Assembly: GCA_008330645.1 (NCBI GenBank)
Contig: VLTN01000051.1
Location: 211,054-275,053 of the forward strand
DNA length: 64,000 bases
Direction: 5' to 3'
Source: Cafeteria roenbergensis
Taxonomy: Eukaryota; Sar; Bigyra; Bicosoecida; Cafeteriaceae
Part shown: positions 36,101 through 48,100 of the stretch, piece after piece
How the letters are laid out: the number at the start of each line of letters is the position of its first letter
Numbering within the stretch: the first letter of the stretch is position 1
The notes under the pieces: model-generated
What the model was told of the DNA's origin: nothing
The model's database searches: none
The model's input: only the letters and a program-made list of their open reading frames with translations
Program-made: the position numbers and the translations under genes

Positions 36101-39100
36101 GCAGTTCAGCATCTCGTTCTGGGCCAAGGGCAAGGGCTACTACCATGCTGACAGCAGCGGCATGCGCTCTGTTGGCTTGTTCCACATCAAGTCCTCGAAC
36201 TACTACCAGTTCATGATGTACACCAACTACGATGCGGCATACGTGTACATCATGGGGTACAGCTTTTACTACTCCGGTGTCTGGCAGCCGTCGTCCACGA
36301 CGTCCAAGCCGACTTGGACGCACTTCACCGTCACGTACAATTCCCGTGCAAGCGGCTGCTCTGGGCGCTTTGTCTTTTACATTAACGGCATCGAAAAGGG
36401 CCGCTCTTGCACCAACCGCGGAAATGCGTTTGCTGCTTCGCGCATGCTTGTCGGCGGCTACTGGCTCTCTTCGAGCTACACAGACACGCAGGCGTACAAC
36501 TACTACCACGACCGCAACGGCCTTAGCTTTGCCGATGTTGCCGTGTACAAGACGGAGCTCACGTCTGCCGATGTGACGGCTGTGTACAGCGCGCCTGTCA
36601 GCAGATCGAGGAGCGATCTGGCAGCTCTCTTTGCCCGCGACAGCGCTGTGACCTCAGACGGGCGTCGCGTGACCTACTGGAACGACACTGTGGCCGGGCG
36701 AAAGCTGCAGGACACCCGCTCGTCGGGCATCGGCCCGGCGGAGCAGATCAACCTGTTCCACCCCAAGGAGGGCACGACCTCCGAGCCGCCTCCGCTGTCG
36801 AATGACGTTGCCATTGACAAGGACGACCGCTTCACCAAGTACATCGCCTTCCAGCGGACGACTACGGGGACATACACGTACTCTTTCTGCTACAACTACT
36901 ACGCTGGCTACTCGTGGCCGCCGTCGAGCTACGGGATCCACGTTGCGGCATGGACTCGTTTTGGCTTGGCGAGCGAAACCGGACGAACCGAAACCTACCA
37001 GTCGCTTTTCCACCTGTACTACTCGTCCTCGTCGGAGTTCTATGTCTACAAGCTTTCCGGCTCGTCTGCGACCACGTACTACAAGATGGGCAACCGGGCC
37101 ATGACAATCAGCAGCTTTTGGCAGTACGACTACGACTGGCACCTGTTCACGTTCGAGTACGCCCGGTCGACGTCTTGCAGCAACACCATTGCTCTGCGCG
37201 CCACTCTCGACAAGGGGACCGTCCTCTCCCCGACAGAGTCCTGCTCGTACACCACAGCGTACTACATGTACACCACGTCGTCCTCGAACCTCGTGATGGG
37301 GCGCTACCTCACGTCGTCTTACTACTACAACTTCAACGGCTACAGCTCGGGCCTTTTCATGGACGTGGCCCACTTTGTCATCTACCGGGGAGCATCATCC
37401 AGCTTCGGCAACTACATGCTGACATCGACCAACATTGCCAGCTTGTACGACGCAGAAAACCTTCCGACAACGGTTGGCGACAAGACGCGCACCGGCCAGT
37501 GGGGCTACCTCACCACAGACACCAGTGCCATCGCCAAGAACCCTTCCGTGCGCTCCTCGCTCTCGGGCAGCCAGATTTCGTACCTTACGAGCCACCTGAC
37601 GACGTCTTCGTCCTACAGGATGTACTGCTCGTCTGACTACAGCGACTACAGCCCCATTGCCAAGTTCGGAGACGACAATCCAAGCGCCGACGGTCCGGTG
37701 CAGGACCCAACGAAGCTGCCGTCAGGCGGCGTCTTCCCCCACTGGACTGTTCGCAACAACGAAGGCCTTTCCTACCTCGCTTCGGAGTCGGCAGACGCGG
37801 TCAAGACTTGGCCAACCGGTGACATGAGCGTCAGCGTGTGGCTGCGCGCCACCAAAGGCATGGACCAGGGAAGCTCCACTCACGCGACCATCCTCTCCTT
37901 CGCGAACGAGGCATCCACTCAGGCGTTCGAGCTGCGAGTGGGACAGGCCAAGGACGGGCCGTTGTCCGTGGTGGTGGGAGGCGTCGCGCTGTCGGTGCCC
38001 AGCGTGTCTACCGGCTTGATTGCGACGGGGACTTGGGTCCACTTGGTTGTGACGCGAGTCGCCGCGTCGGGCTCTGTGGGTGTGTTCTTTGAGCGGAACC
38101 TGACCGGCACCGGCGTGCTGTCCGCGGGATCTGGCACACCGGCTGGCGATGGCTGCCTTGTGGTTGGGGCTGCACAGTCCGGCGCCCCCTGCTCCGGCAT
38201 GGCGGCGAGCACTGGCTTCCGAGGCGACATCGCCCAGCTCAGCGTGTGGTCTCGAGTGCTCTCGGCGCAGGAGGTTTCCGACCTGTGGTATGCTGCGCCG
38301 TCCACGTACCAGGCCGGGCTGGAAATCTCTCTCAACGCTGGCATCAAGGCCGCGCCGGGAAAGGTTGGCAGGTGGCTCGACGCCCGCACTGCCACAGAGG
38401 ACGCCCCCGTGCTTGTTGCCGGTGGACCTTCTGCCCCAATTTGGCGCGAAGGCAGCACCACTGCGTACGTTGCAGCTTGCGACTACTCCACGTATTCACT
38501 GAACAGCGCGTACGGCGTTGTTGAGACGACTTCCGGACGCAAGATCTTGCAGCAGTCGAGCTACTACATGACCATGATCATCTGGGCATCGGGCACAATG
38601 GACGACTCGTACACCATGACAACGCACTACAGCCCAGGCTACACGAGCATCACTGCAGCAGAGCAATCCATCACGAGCGCTAGCAACGACGCGCTCATCC
38701 TGGTGATGTGCTCCTACAACGGCTGCCAGCTTGGAGGAACGGCCAGCTCCAACTCGCTGTTCCAAAAGATGAAGCTCTTTGGAGCGACTGACGCCAACTT
38801 CCCATCAACCACTGGGCCGTACCTTCTGGTTGGCCGGAAGGGTGATTCGAAGGCCGTGATCGAGCAGCGTCAGGCCCAGGGGACGTGCGCCACGGGCTGG
38901 CTTTCCGACTCGGACGACCTGTTCTCGTCCATCACCATCGACAACAACGGCAACGCCACTGAGGCATCGGCCAAGCAGCCGGGCCTGAACCTTGCCTTCC
39001 TCGACGAGACCAAGAAGACCGTCCTCGCGCAAGGCTCCTTCTCGCTTGATCTGGAAGGCCTGCAGGGCAAGGAGGGCATCCGAAAGTTCATCGCCGAAGC

Positions 39101-42100
39101 GCCCTCGGGCGGAATCCTGGTCGGCGCCACCCAGGCGCCCATCGGGGGCAAGTTCGATACTCCCACAACTGCGGCGCTGGAGTCCAACTTTGGCGTGGCG
39201 GTGCCGACCACACTTACGTCGGGCACGTCCTGGGCATTCTTCGGGCTCGGCAACGCGTCGGTGGGCACTGTTCCCGCGGCGCTGGCGAGCAGCGGCAAGG
39301 CGTCGGTCGGGACGCGGCTCGCGTGCCTGATCCAGTCCGACAACATGGTGGCACCCGAGAACCTCGGCCAGGTCGGGTCCGCGGTTGGCTACCCCCTGGC
39401 GATGCAGCCGCAAGTCCGGGCGTACGGCTTCCTGATGGCCCGCGAAAGCAGGTGCGGCAGCGACAACAAGGCCGCCTTTGACATCGAGACGGCCACAGGC
39501 TCCATCGTTGTGTCCAACCCGGCCAACCTGGACGCTGCCACCTGCGACAAGCACCGCCTGTTCGTGGGCTCTTTCGCCGAGCGCTTCAAGACGCCGTGGC
39601 GCGCCATGAAGTCCAACGCCAACTCGGACGAGGCCCTGTGGGAGCTCGCTCACGGGCAGAACATGGACCCAGCGGAGATGGAGGTGTTCCCCGAGCTGCG
39701 CTGCAAGTCCTCCAACAACTCTGGCTTCGTGTTCAAGCCGTACTCGTCCGCGCCCTTGACTGACTACGCCCAGGCTGTCTACCCGACGACGTACACACTG
39801 CCTCACTCGGGCTTCTTCGCGCTCTGGAGCAACTCGATCGTGCGGACGTTCCTGCCTTCAAGGTGGCAGCAGTCGTCCTCCACAAGCTACGACTTCAACC
39901 GCCCTGCAGCGTGCTACCTGCCGCCCCACTACGGCGGAGGCAGGAACGTGATGCCTCGCGACGACAACGCCGACGTCCGTATCCGCATCGACAAGATGAG
40001 CGCGGCGCCAGGCTTTGACTCCGGATGGAGCTTGGCGCGCGCCGGGTACTACGACGAGGCGTACCGCGTGTACCCGCATGGCCTCGGCAAGCTCCCAGAC
40101 AGGGTCCGTGTGCTGATGCGCACGGAGGACACGGGCACCTACTCTGTTGGCATGCACACCGAGTGCAACCGCGTGGCTCACACCACCGACAACCAGCCCT
40201 ACTACTGGTCAGGCTGCGTCTACGCCTTTGACGAGGTCAACACCTACGTCTGGATGCCCTACCCGAACGACGGCAACTACTACTACTACTCCATGGTCAC
40301 CTACGCCTGGGGAGGAAACCTGCGAGGCTTTGTGTCCTCCCAGACGAGCATCCGGGTGCAGGCATGGGGGTCGACCCACCGCGCCGACTACGAGTCCGAC
40401 TGGCTGCGCATGGTGTCCGGCGACGTGAGCTCCGCGCTTTCGTACCGCGAGGTGAACCACGGCCTCGCCACCCTTCCCGAGCGTGTGGACGTCGCAGTGC
40501 GGGCCAGCTACTCGTCTGCGCCGGGCGGCTACATGCACTTTGGCTCCTCGGGCATGTACGCCGGTGCCGGTGCGGACGACGCCGGCGTCACGTCAGCCTT
40601 CAACGAGGAGCAGGTTCGCCTTTGGACGTCCACGATGTTGGGCCGCGCCGCCTTCGTGAAGGACGGTTGGGGCCGGGAGCAGAACACGTTCGAGTCGGCC
40701 ACCGTGGACGTCAAGGTCCGCGCGTGGCGCATCAACTACGAAGCCGACTACTCGATCGGCATCGTGGACATGCACATCCAAGAGATCAACTCTCCCCCCG
40801 TTGCTCCGGCAGTGAAGCTCCTGGTCGTTGAGAACGCTGCCGAAGGGGAGGCGATCGGCAACTACCGCGGCAGCGACCCGGACGCGCTCGCTTTCCTGAC
40901 GTACCGCATCGTCGGCGGCAACGCCGACGGGACCTTCGCCATCAACCCCGTGTCCGGCCAAGTAACCGTGCCCCGTCCCGCCACGCTGAACTACGGCCGC
41001 CGCCGCCGCTACCTCCTGCTCATCGAGGTCTCCGACGGCGCGCTCGTGGACATTGGCGTGCTGACCATCGACGTGGTGAACCGCAACTCCGCGCCCAAGC
41101 TCTTCAGCGGCGAGTTCGAAATCTACGAGAGCTCCCCGTACGGCTCGCCGGTGGGCGACGCCATGGTTGCTGTTGACAGCGATGCTGAGGACACCCTTCT
41201 CTTCTCCATTGTCGGCGGAAACATCGGAAACGCCTTCCGCATCGGGGGCTGCTCCGGCGAGCTGAGCGTGAACGAGCCTCTGATGCTCGACTACGAGACG
41301 CGCCAGCAGATCCTGCTCACTGTCGCCGTGACTGACGACGGCCTCCCACCGCTCAACGACACGGCTCTGGCTCTGGTGCACATCCTGGACGTGAACGAGC
41401 CTCCGGCGTGCTCTGTCGGAATGACCAGGTCGATGTTCGAAAACGAGGCAGCCGGGTTCCCGGCGGGTCAGCCCCTGACGGCTGTCGACCCCGAGAATCA
41501 TAACATCCGCTGGACTGTCGAGTTTGGCGACGAGGCCGGCGTGATGTACATCGACGCCGCTGGCTACATCCGCGTGCAGGAGACGTCCAAGGTGACGATC
41601 CCGGGCTCCAAGATCAACTTCGAGACCCGGTCCTCCTACCAGCTCGGAGTGCGAGCAACGGACGACGGCGTGCCGCCTCTGTCGTGCACCACGGTGGTGA
41701 CTGTGAACATCAAGGACAACAACGACCCCCCCGTGAAGCCGGCCACGCCGCCTGTGCTGTTCATCCAGGAGAACAGCGACCCCGGCGTCATCGTCGCCCG
41801 CTTCCCCCTCGTGGACGAGGACACCATGCTCCCCGGCGCCAACGACACCGTCACCCTTCGCATCCTCCCGGGCAGCCCCGGCTACAACGAGCTCACCATG
41901 ACTCACGACCCAACGACGCAGGAGGCTGTGCTGCGCGCCACCTCTGTGAATCTGGACTTCGAAGCCATGCCGTCGTTTGTGGTGCAGTACTCGGCAACGG
42001 ACGCCGGCGGGAACGCGCGTGGAACGCCCAAGGGCTTCTCGGCCAACTTCACCGTGCAGCTGATCAACATCAACGACCCGCCCATCTTCACGCGGCCCAA

Positions 42101-45100
42101 CGCCTCCGTTGTCGAGTTGACTATTGGCGAGCACGCTGCCATTGGTACCCCTCTGCGGCGCTACATGGGCGCCGGCCAGGCGCCCGGTGCGGCGGAGTTT
42201 GCAGCTGCGTTTGACCCCGAGGGCAACTCGTTCGCATTCGACGTGGACGCCTTTTGCACCCTGACGGAGGCCAGTCTTCCCCTCAGCGACCGAACCCGCT
42301 GTGATGTAGCGGCATCCCGGCAGCGCCAGCGCGAGGGCACCCAGGGAGTGCCGCCCTTTACCGCCCACCCCACGCTCGGCAACCTGACGATGCGGAACAA
42401 CTCGATGCTCGACTTTGAGGCGGACCCCGTGGTCATGCTGTACATCCGGGCTCGCGACACCGGCACGCCTCCCGTGTCGCAGCACGTCGCGATCAAGGTG
42501 CACCTTATCGACGAGAACGACGCTCCTGTGGTGACCTGCCCGACCGGCGACGACGAGAGCAACCGCACCACCGTCTTCGGCGCTCTGACCATTGCCGGCA
42601 AGCCGTTCCGTGCGTGCCGCACGTTCAAGATGGCCGAGGACGCGGCGGTGGGGTACAAGTTCCCTGGTTTCAAGCTCACTGGCACCGACGAAGACGGTGA
42701 CCCGATCAACTTCCAGGTTGTGCAGGGCGTCATCGGCGGCGACGAGTCGCTGCCCGCCGGCTACTCCGACGGGTCCGCGCTCTTCGAAGCCAAGAACTCC
42801 GTCGCTGACGGGTTCCAGCCTGGAGAGCTGGCCGTGAAGGTGGCCGGCAAGTTCGACTTCGAGACGAGGCCCCGCGTTGCGCTGCTGGTGCGCGCATACG
42901 ACGTGCCCCGCAACACGGCGTGGTCGTCTAACGTGTCCGAGCCGGAGCTTGTCATCGTGGAGCTCACCGACGTGGACGAGGCGCCACAATGGCGCACCGA
43001 AGCCGACGGCAAGGTGCACCGCTTCGTGGCAACGAACTTTGTTGCTGGCTCGCACGTCGGAAAGGCCCTTCCCGCCTTCGACCCGGAAGGAAACTCTGTG
43101 ACCTTCACCCTGACCGACAGGAACGACCTGTTCGAGGTGGACGCCTCGACCGGCCAGCTGTCTCTCAAGACGGCCCTGCCCGGCAGCGCGGTCGTTGGTG
43201 ACAAGTTCGAGCTCGACTTTACGCTCTCCGACGGACGCCTCTCGGAGGACTTCACGGACATCGTCGTCGTCACGGTGGTGCCGCCCAACAACCCGCCCGT
43301 GGTCTCGGACCAGTCCGCCAGCGTCGCGGAAAACAGCCCTGCCGGCACCACGTTCGGCAGCATGCTCACCGCCACTGCTGGCGACGCCGGCCAGACCGTG
43401 TCGTTCGAGATCGAGTCCAGCGTGCCGGCCTGGGGCGTGGAGGCGATCCAGGTGTCCGCCACGGGGCAGCTGTCGGTCAAGTCGGACATCCTCGACTTTG
43501 AGAACACGACCACGATCACGCTGTCCGCCTACGCCGTGGACAACGACCCTGCCGCCCCCGCCTACACTCCCTTCACCATCACGGTGACTGTGACCGACGC
43601 CGACGACATGCCCGAGTGCGTATCCACTGGCCTGAGGGTCAGCGAGACCGTGCCGTTCAACGCAACCGAGCGCGTTGGCGACATCTTCTGCGCCGACCAG
43701 GACCGCGATTCCTTCACGATCGGTGTGCCGGAGGCCCTCGTTGGCAAGTTCTCAGTGGTGAACCAGTCTGGACCCCCGACCGCATTCGTCCAGATCAGCA
43801 ATTGGCTCGACGTTTCCTCCAACGCGACTGACGCTGCCACCCTGGCCGACCGCGACAACGTAAACTCGTTCCTTCTCCGCCACGGCGTGAACGACATCAC
43901 ATACTTTACAGTCTTTGCCTTTGACCAGGCCACTGACCTGATGGACTACGAGAGCAAGACGGCCATGCCGCCGCACACGTACCAGCTTGCCATTGAGCGC
44001 CGGGACGCCCTCACCCGGCAGGCGGACATGCTTGTGATGCTGGAGGACGCCAACGAGCCACCCATCATCGTGACGCAGGGCTTTACGGTGGCCGAGAACG
44101 CAACCATCGGCTTCGTTGTGGGCACCGTCGAGGCGTACGACCAGGACGTCAACGACACCATCTCCATCTCGGTGGAGAACACCGACGGCAAGTCCAACTT
44201 CGTGTTCGACGAGGCGACGAACCAGATTCGCGTGAGCGGGGCGCTCGACTACGAGCTGGCCTGGAGCTTCGACATCACCATCCTGGCCAAGGAGACGACG
44301 GAGACGCGGCCATTCAACCAGCGGCTGGAGACCCGGACGTCCGTTCCTGTGACGCTGACAGACGTGAACGACCTCATGATCGACGGCGTCTCCGGCGACA
44401 TGCCCTTCGACACGCGCGGCGGTGGGAGGCTTGTGCTGACCGGCCGCAACTTCGGCTTCGCCAGCGGCGAGTTCAGCCCTGCCGTGGACGTGCGCTTCGG
44501 CACGAATGCCGACCCGCACAAGTTCCGCGCCACCGCCTGCTCGGTGAGCAAGCCCAACACGGAGATCACGTGCACGATGCCCGAGGGCGCCGGGTCGGGC
44601 CTCAAGGTGTGGGCCAGCATCTCGGCCCCGACCGCGCCCAACGGCGGCTACACGCAGAGCGGCTGGGGTGCTGCCGGCGTGGAGATCGAGTTTGCCCCGC
44701 CTTCGCTGAACAGCACCGCGCGCGTGGGCGCCGGCATGATGTACACCGACGGCGGCGACGAGTTCGAGGTCCGCGGCGACATGTTTGGCCCCGTGGGCAC
44801 CAACGTGACTGTGGAGTACGGGATGGAGGGTGCCTCTGGAGGCGGCAGTGAGGCAGGGGGGGGCTCCAGGTTCGAGGACGCGTCGACGTTCCGCTTCCAG
44901 GCGACGGAGTGCAGCGTGGTCGAGGCGCACGTGGCCATCCGCTGCAAGTCCGCGGCAGGCGTGGGCAGCGGCTTCGCGGTCCGCGCCAACGTGGCGGGGC
45001 AGGACAGCGGGTCGCTGCCGAACGCGCTCTCGTACGATGCCCCCATGATCACGGGGGTGGAGCTGTTCAGCAGCGCCTCCGCGAGCGGCGACATTCTGCC

Positions 45101-48100
45101 GGCGCTGAACACGCGCGGCGGGGAGTTCTTCGTGGTGCGCGGGCGCAACCTGGGCTTCTTCGCGGCCACTGGCAACGGCGGCGGCGCTCGCAGCGCCCCG
45201 TCCGAGGCCTGCATGGCGGCAGGCTTCTCCGGGAGCTGCAGCCGCGTGCTGAACAACTACGACAGCGACGCGAGCAACGACATCGAGTCCTTCCCCTACT
45301 CCGTGGCGGTGTGGTACGGCTTCCCACAGGCCCCCCGCGACGCCGAGGCCGACGCGCTGCGCCCGCCCATCGTGGTGGCCGCCGAGATCGCGTCGCAGGA
45401 CCAGCAGCGCCGCCTCTTCCGGCCCACGTGCCAGGTGCTGGAGGCCCACCGCGCCCTCGTCTGCAAGGCCGTTCCCGGCTACGGCGGCAGCCTCGTGCCT
45501 GTGGTGCGCGTCGCGGGCCTCGAGTCGGTGTCCGTGGCCCCCACGGCTGTGGTTCCGGCGTCGGCGATGTCCTACACGGTGCCCACGGTGGTGGACGTGA
45601 CCGGCGACGGCTCCTTCAACGCTCTGACCAAGGGCAACCAGGAGGTGTTCCTGGCCGGCGACTTCTTCGGCCTGATGCAGCACAACGCCGTCACCAAGGT
45701 GACCTACGGCCCGACGGGCACGGAGTACACCGCGGCGTCGTGCCTCGTGACGGCTGACAACATCCAGGTGACCTGCCGCACCGCGCCCGGCGTGGGCCAG
45801 TTCCTTCAGTGGCGCATCCAGATCGGGAACCAGTGGAGCCCGCTCGCCGGCAACACATCCTACGCGCCGCCCGTCATCTCCTACTTCTCGGGCGACGGCT
45901 CCTCCAACGCGCAGACCGTGGGTGGCGAAGATGTGTTCGTGCAGGGTGACAACTTCGGCTTCGAGGACGGCAAGGTGGACTTTGTGGTGTACCGCATCGT
46001 GGGCTTCGAGCGCGACGTGCGGTTCGAGGCGGCCAACTGCTTCATCTTCACGGCGCACACGATGCTCAAGTGCCGCACTGCGCCGGGCGCAGGCAAGGTC
46101 CTCGAGTGGCACGTGTCCATCGCCGGGCAGACGTCGGTGGACCCCGTGACCGGGTACGGCCGCCCCCTGATCGAGGCGGTGGGCGCCCCGGGCGGAGCCG
46201 CGTACGCGCAGAGCCTGTCGACGGACGGCGGCGAGACGATCGAGCTCAGCGGCGCCAACTTGGGCCCCTCGGCGGACCCCGGGCCCTTCCTGGACTGGGT
46301 GCGCTACGGCCCGACCGGCGGGGAGTACTTGGCGACGAACTGCAGCCTGGACGGCGCGGGCCACGTCAAGCTGACGTGCCTGACTGGGGCGGGCGTGGGC
46401 GGCCCGCACGTGTGGAAGGTGAGCGTGGCGGGCTTCGTCTCCGAGATCTCGCCGCTCGTGGGCGGCGTGACCAGCTACGCGGCCCCCACCATCTCCCTGC
46501 TCCAGGCCAGCGCTGGCTCCGATGCGCCCGTCCCGACGATGGGTGGCACAATGATGACGCTGGTGGGCACCGACTTCGGCCTGCGCGACCCCTCCGTGAC
46601 GGTCAAGGTCGAGATGGTGCTGTCGGGCTCCCAGGGCTCGCGCACCATCTCCATCGAGCCCGAGACGCCGACGCCCGATGCTGGCGCGGACATCGTGCAG
46701 GCGATCGCTGGCTCCAGCTTCGCGGCAGCTGGCTTCGCGGGGCCGTTGGAGGTTGTGCCCGGCAAGGGCTGGACGACGCGCCGCGGCGCATCCGGCCACA
46801 GCAACGGCCGGCCACTGCAGGCGCTCAAGTTCCGCATCCCGGCAGGCTTCGGCAAGGACGTTCCCGTGCGCGTGGTGGTCCGCTCGGCCGCGCCCCTCGA
46901 CCCGTCGGCCCCTGGCGCGTCCGGCAGCCCGGTGACGATCCGCTCGAGCGCCGCCACCTTCTCGTACGACGCGCCGGACATCTGGTACGTCAACCCGCGC
47001 CTGGCCACGGAGCCCCAGTGGGACGGCTGGTACCAGCTGGACATCATCGGCGAGAACCTGTGCAACGGCGAGCTCGGCTGCATCGTGGTGAGCGTGAGCG
47101 ACCGCACGAACACGTCCAACTTCGGCACCATCGGGTTCGTGAACGACATCAGCGTGGGCCAGAACACCATGCGCGACGCCGAGAGGCACGACCGCGTGAC
47201 CATCTTCGTGACGAACAAGCAGGGCGCAGTGCGCATCTCGGTCGGCAACCAGATGACCATCGTGAAGGCCTTCTCCAGGCTGGCGCCGGCGCTCGGCCGC
47301 GAGCAGGCGTACAGCTCTGAGACCTTTGCTTCCGACGGCTCGGGCGCAACCATCTCGCTGCGCGGCTGCAACTGGGTGCGCGGCGAGACGCTCGTCAAGG
47401 TGGGCGGCTACGACTGCGTGATCCAGTCCTTCACCGACCCCACCAACCAAGCAGAGGACCCCGGGTGCAGCCGCGAGGAGTCGCAGGCGACCATCGTGTG
47501 CGCCCTTCCCGCCGGCGTGGGCAAGGAGAACGCTGTGACCGTGCTGATCCAGTCCGGCGACGGCAGTTCGCTGTCCTCGGACGGCGGTTCCAGCCCGACC
47601 CCCACCCCGTCGCCGACCCCCGCCGCCGCGTCCCCGTCTTCCTCGCCGGCAGCTGCGGCGTCTGCGTCAGCCACAGCCTCGCCGTCAGCCACGCCAACAG
47701 TCGCCGCCTCCCCTGCACCGTCCACCGCGACGCGTCGCATGCTTGCGGCGGCGGCAGCGCCTGTTGCCGTGGCAGCAGCAGCCCCGGCGGGCCTGCCGGC
47801 CGCAGCGGCGCCCGTCCGCGTGGCCGCCCCGTCTCGCCCCCGCATGCTGCAGGCCTCTCCCACCCCGTTCCCGGCCTCGGACGTGACGCCCGCGCCCCAG
47901 TTCGAGCCGGCCTCGTACTCGGACCAGAACGTCGTGCCCCAGGCCGCGGCGTGCTCTTCCAACTGCATTGAGTTCCGCGCCCCCGTGATCACCAGCATTT
48001 CGATGCGCGACGGTATCGCGGCGGACCGCGCTGCTGACGGAGGGGAGCGCGAGCTGGTCGCGCTCATCGTCGAAGGCACTCCCTCGGTGTCGATCGAGCT

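Noticed and set aside
43752-47450. Minus-strand open frame of about 1,230 codons opposite receptor B
   Set aside because: An antisense shadow of cadherin and TIG coding sequence.
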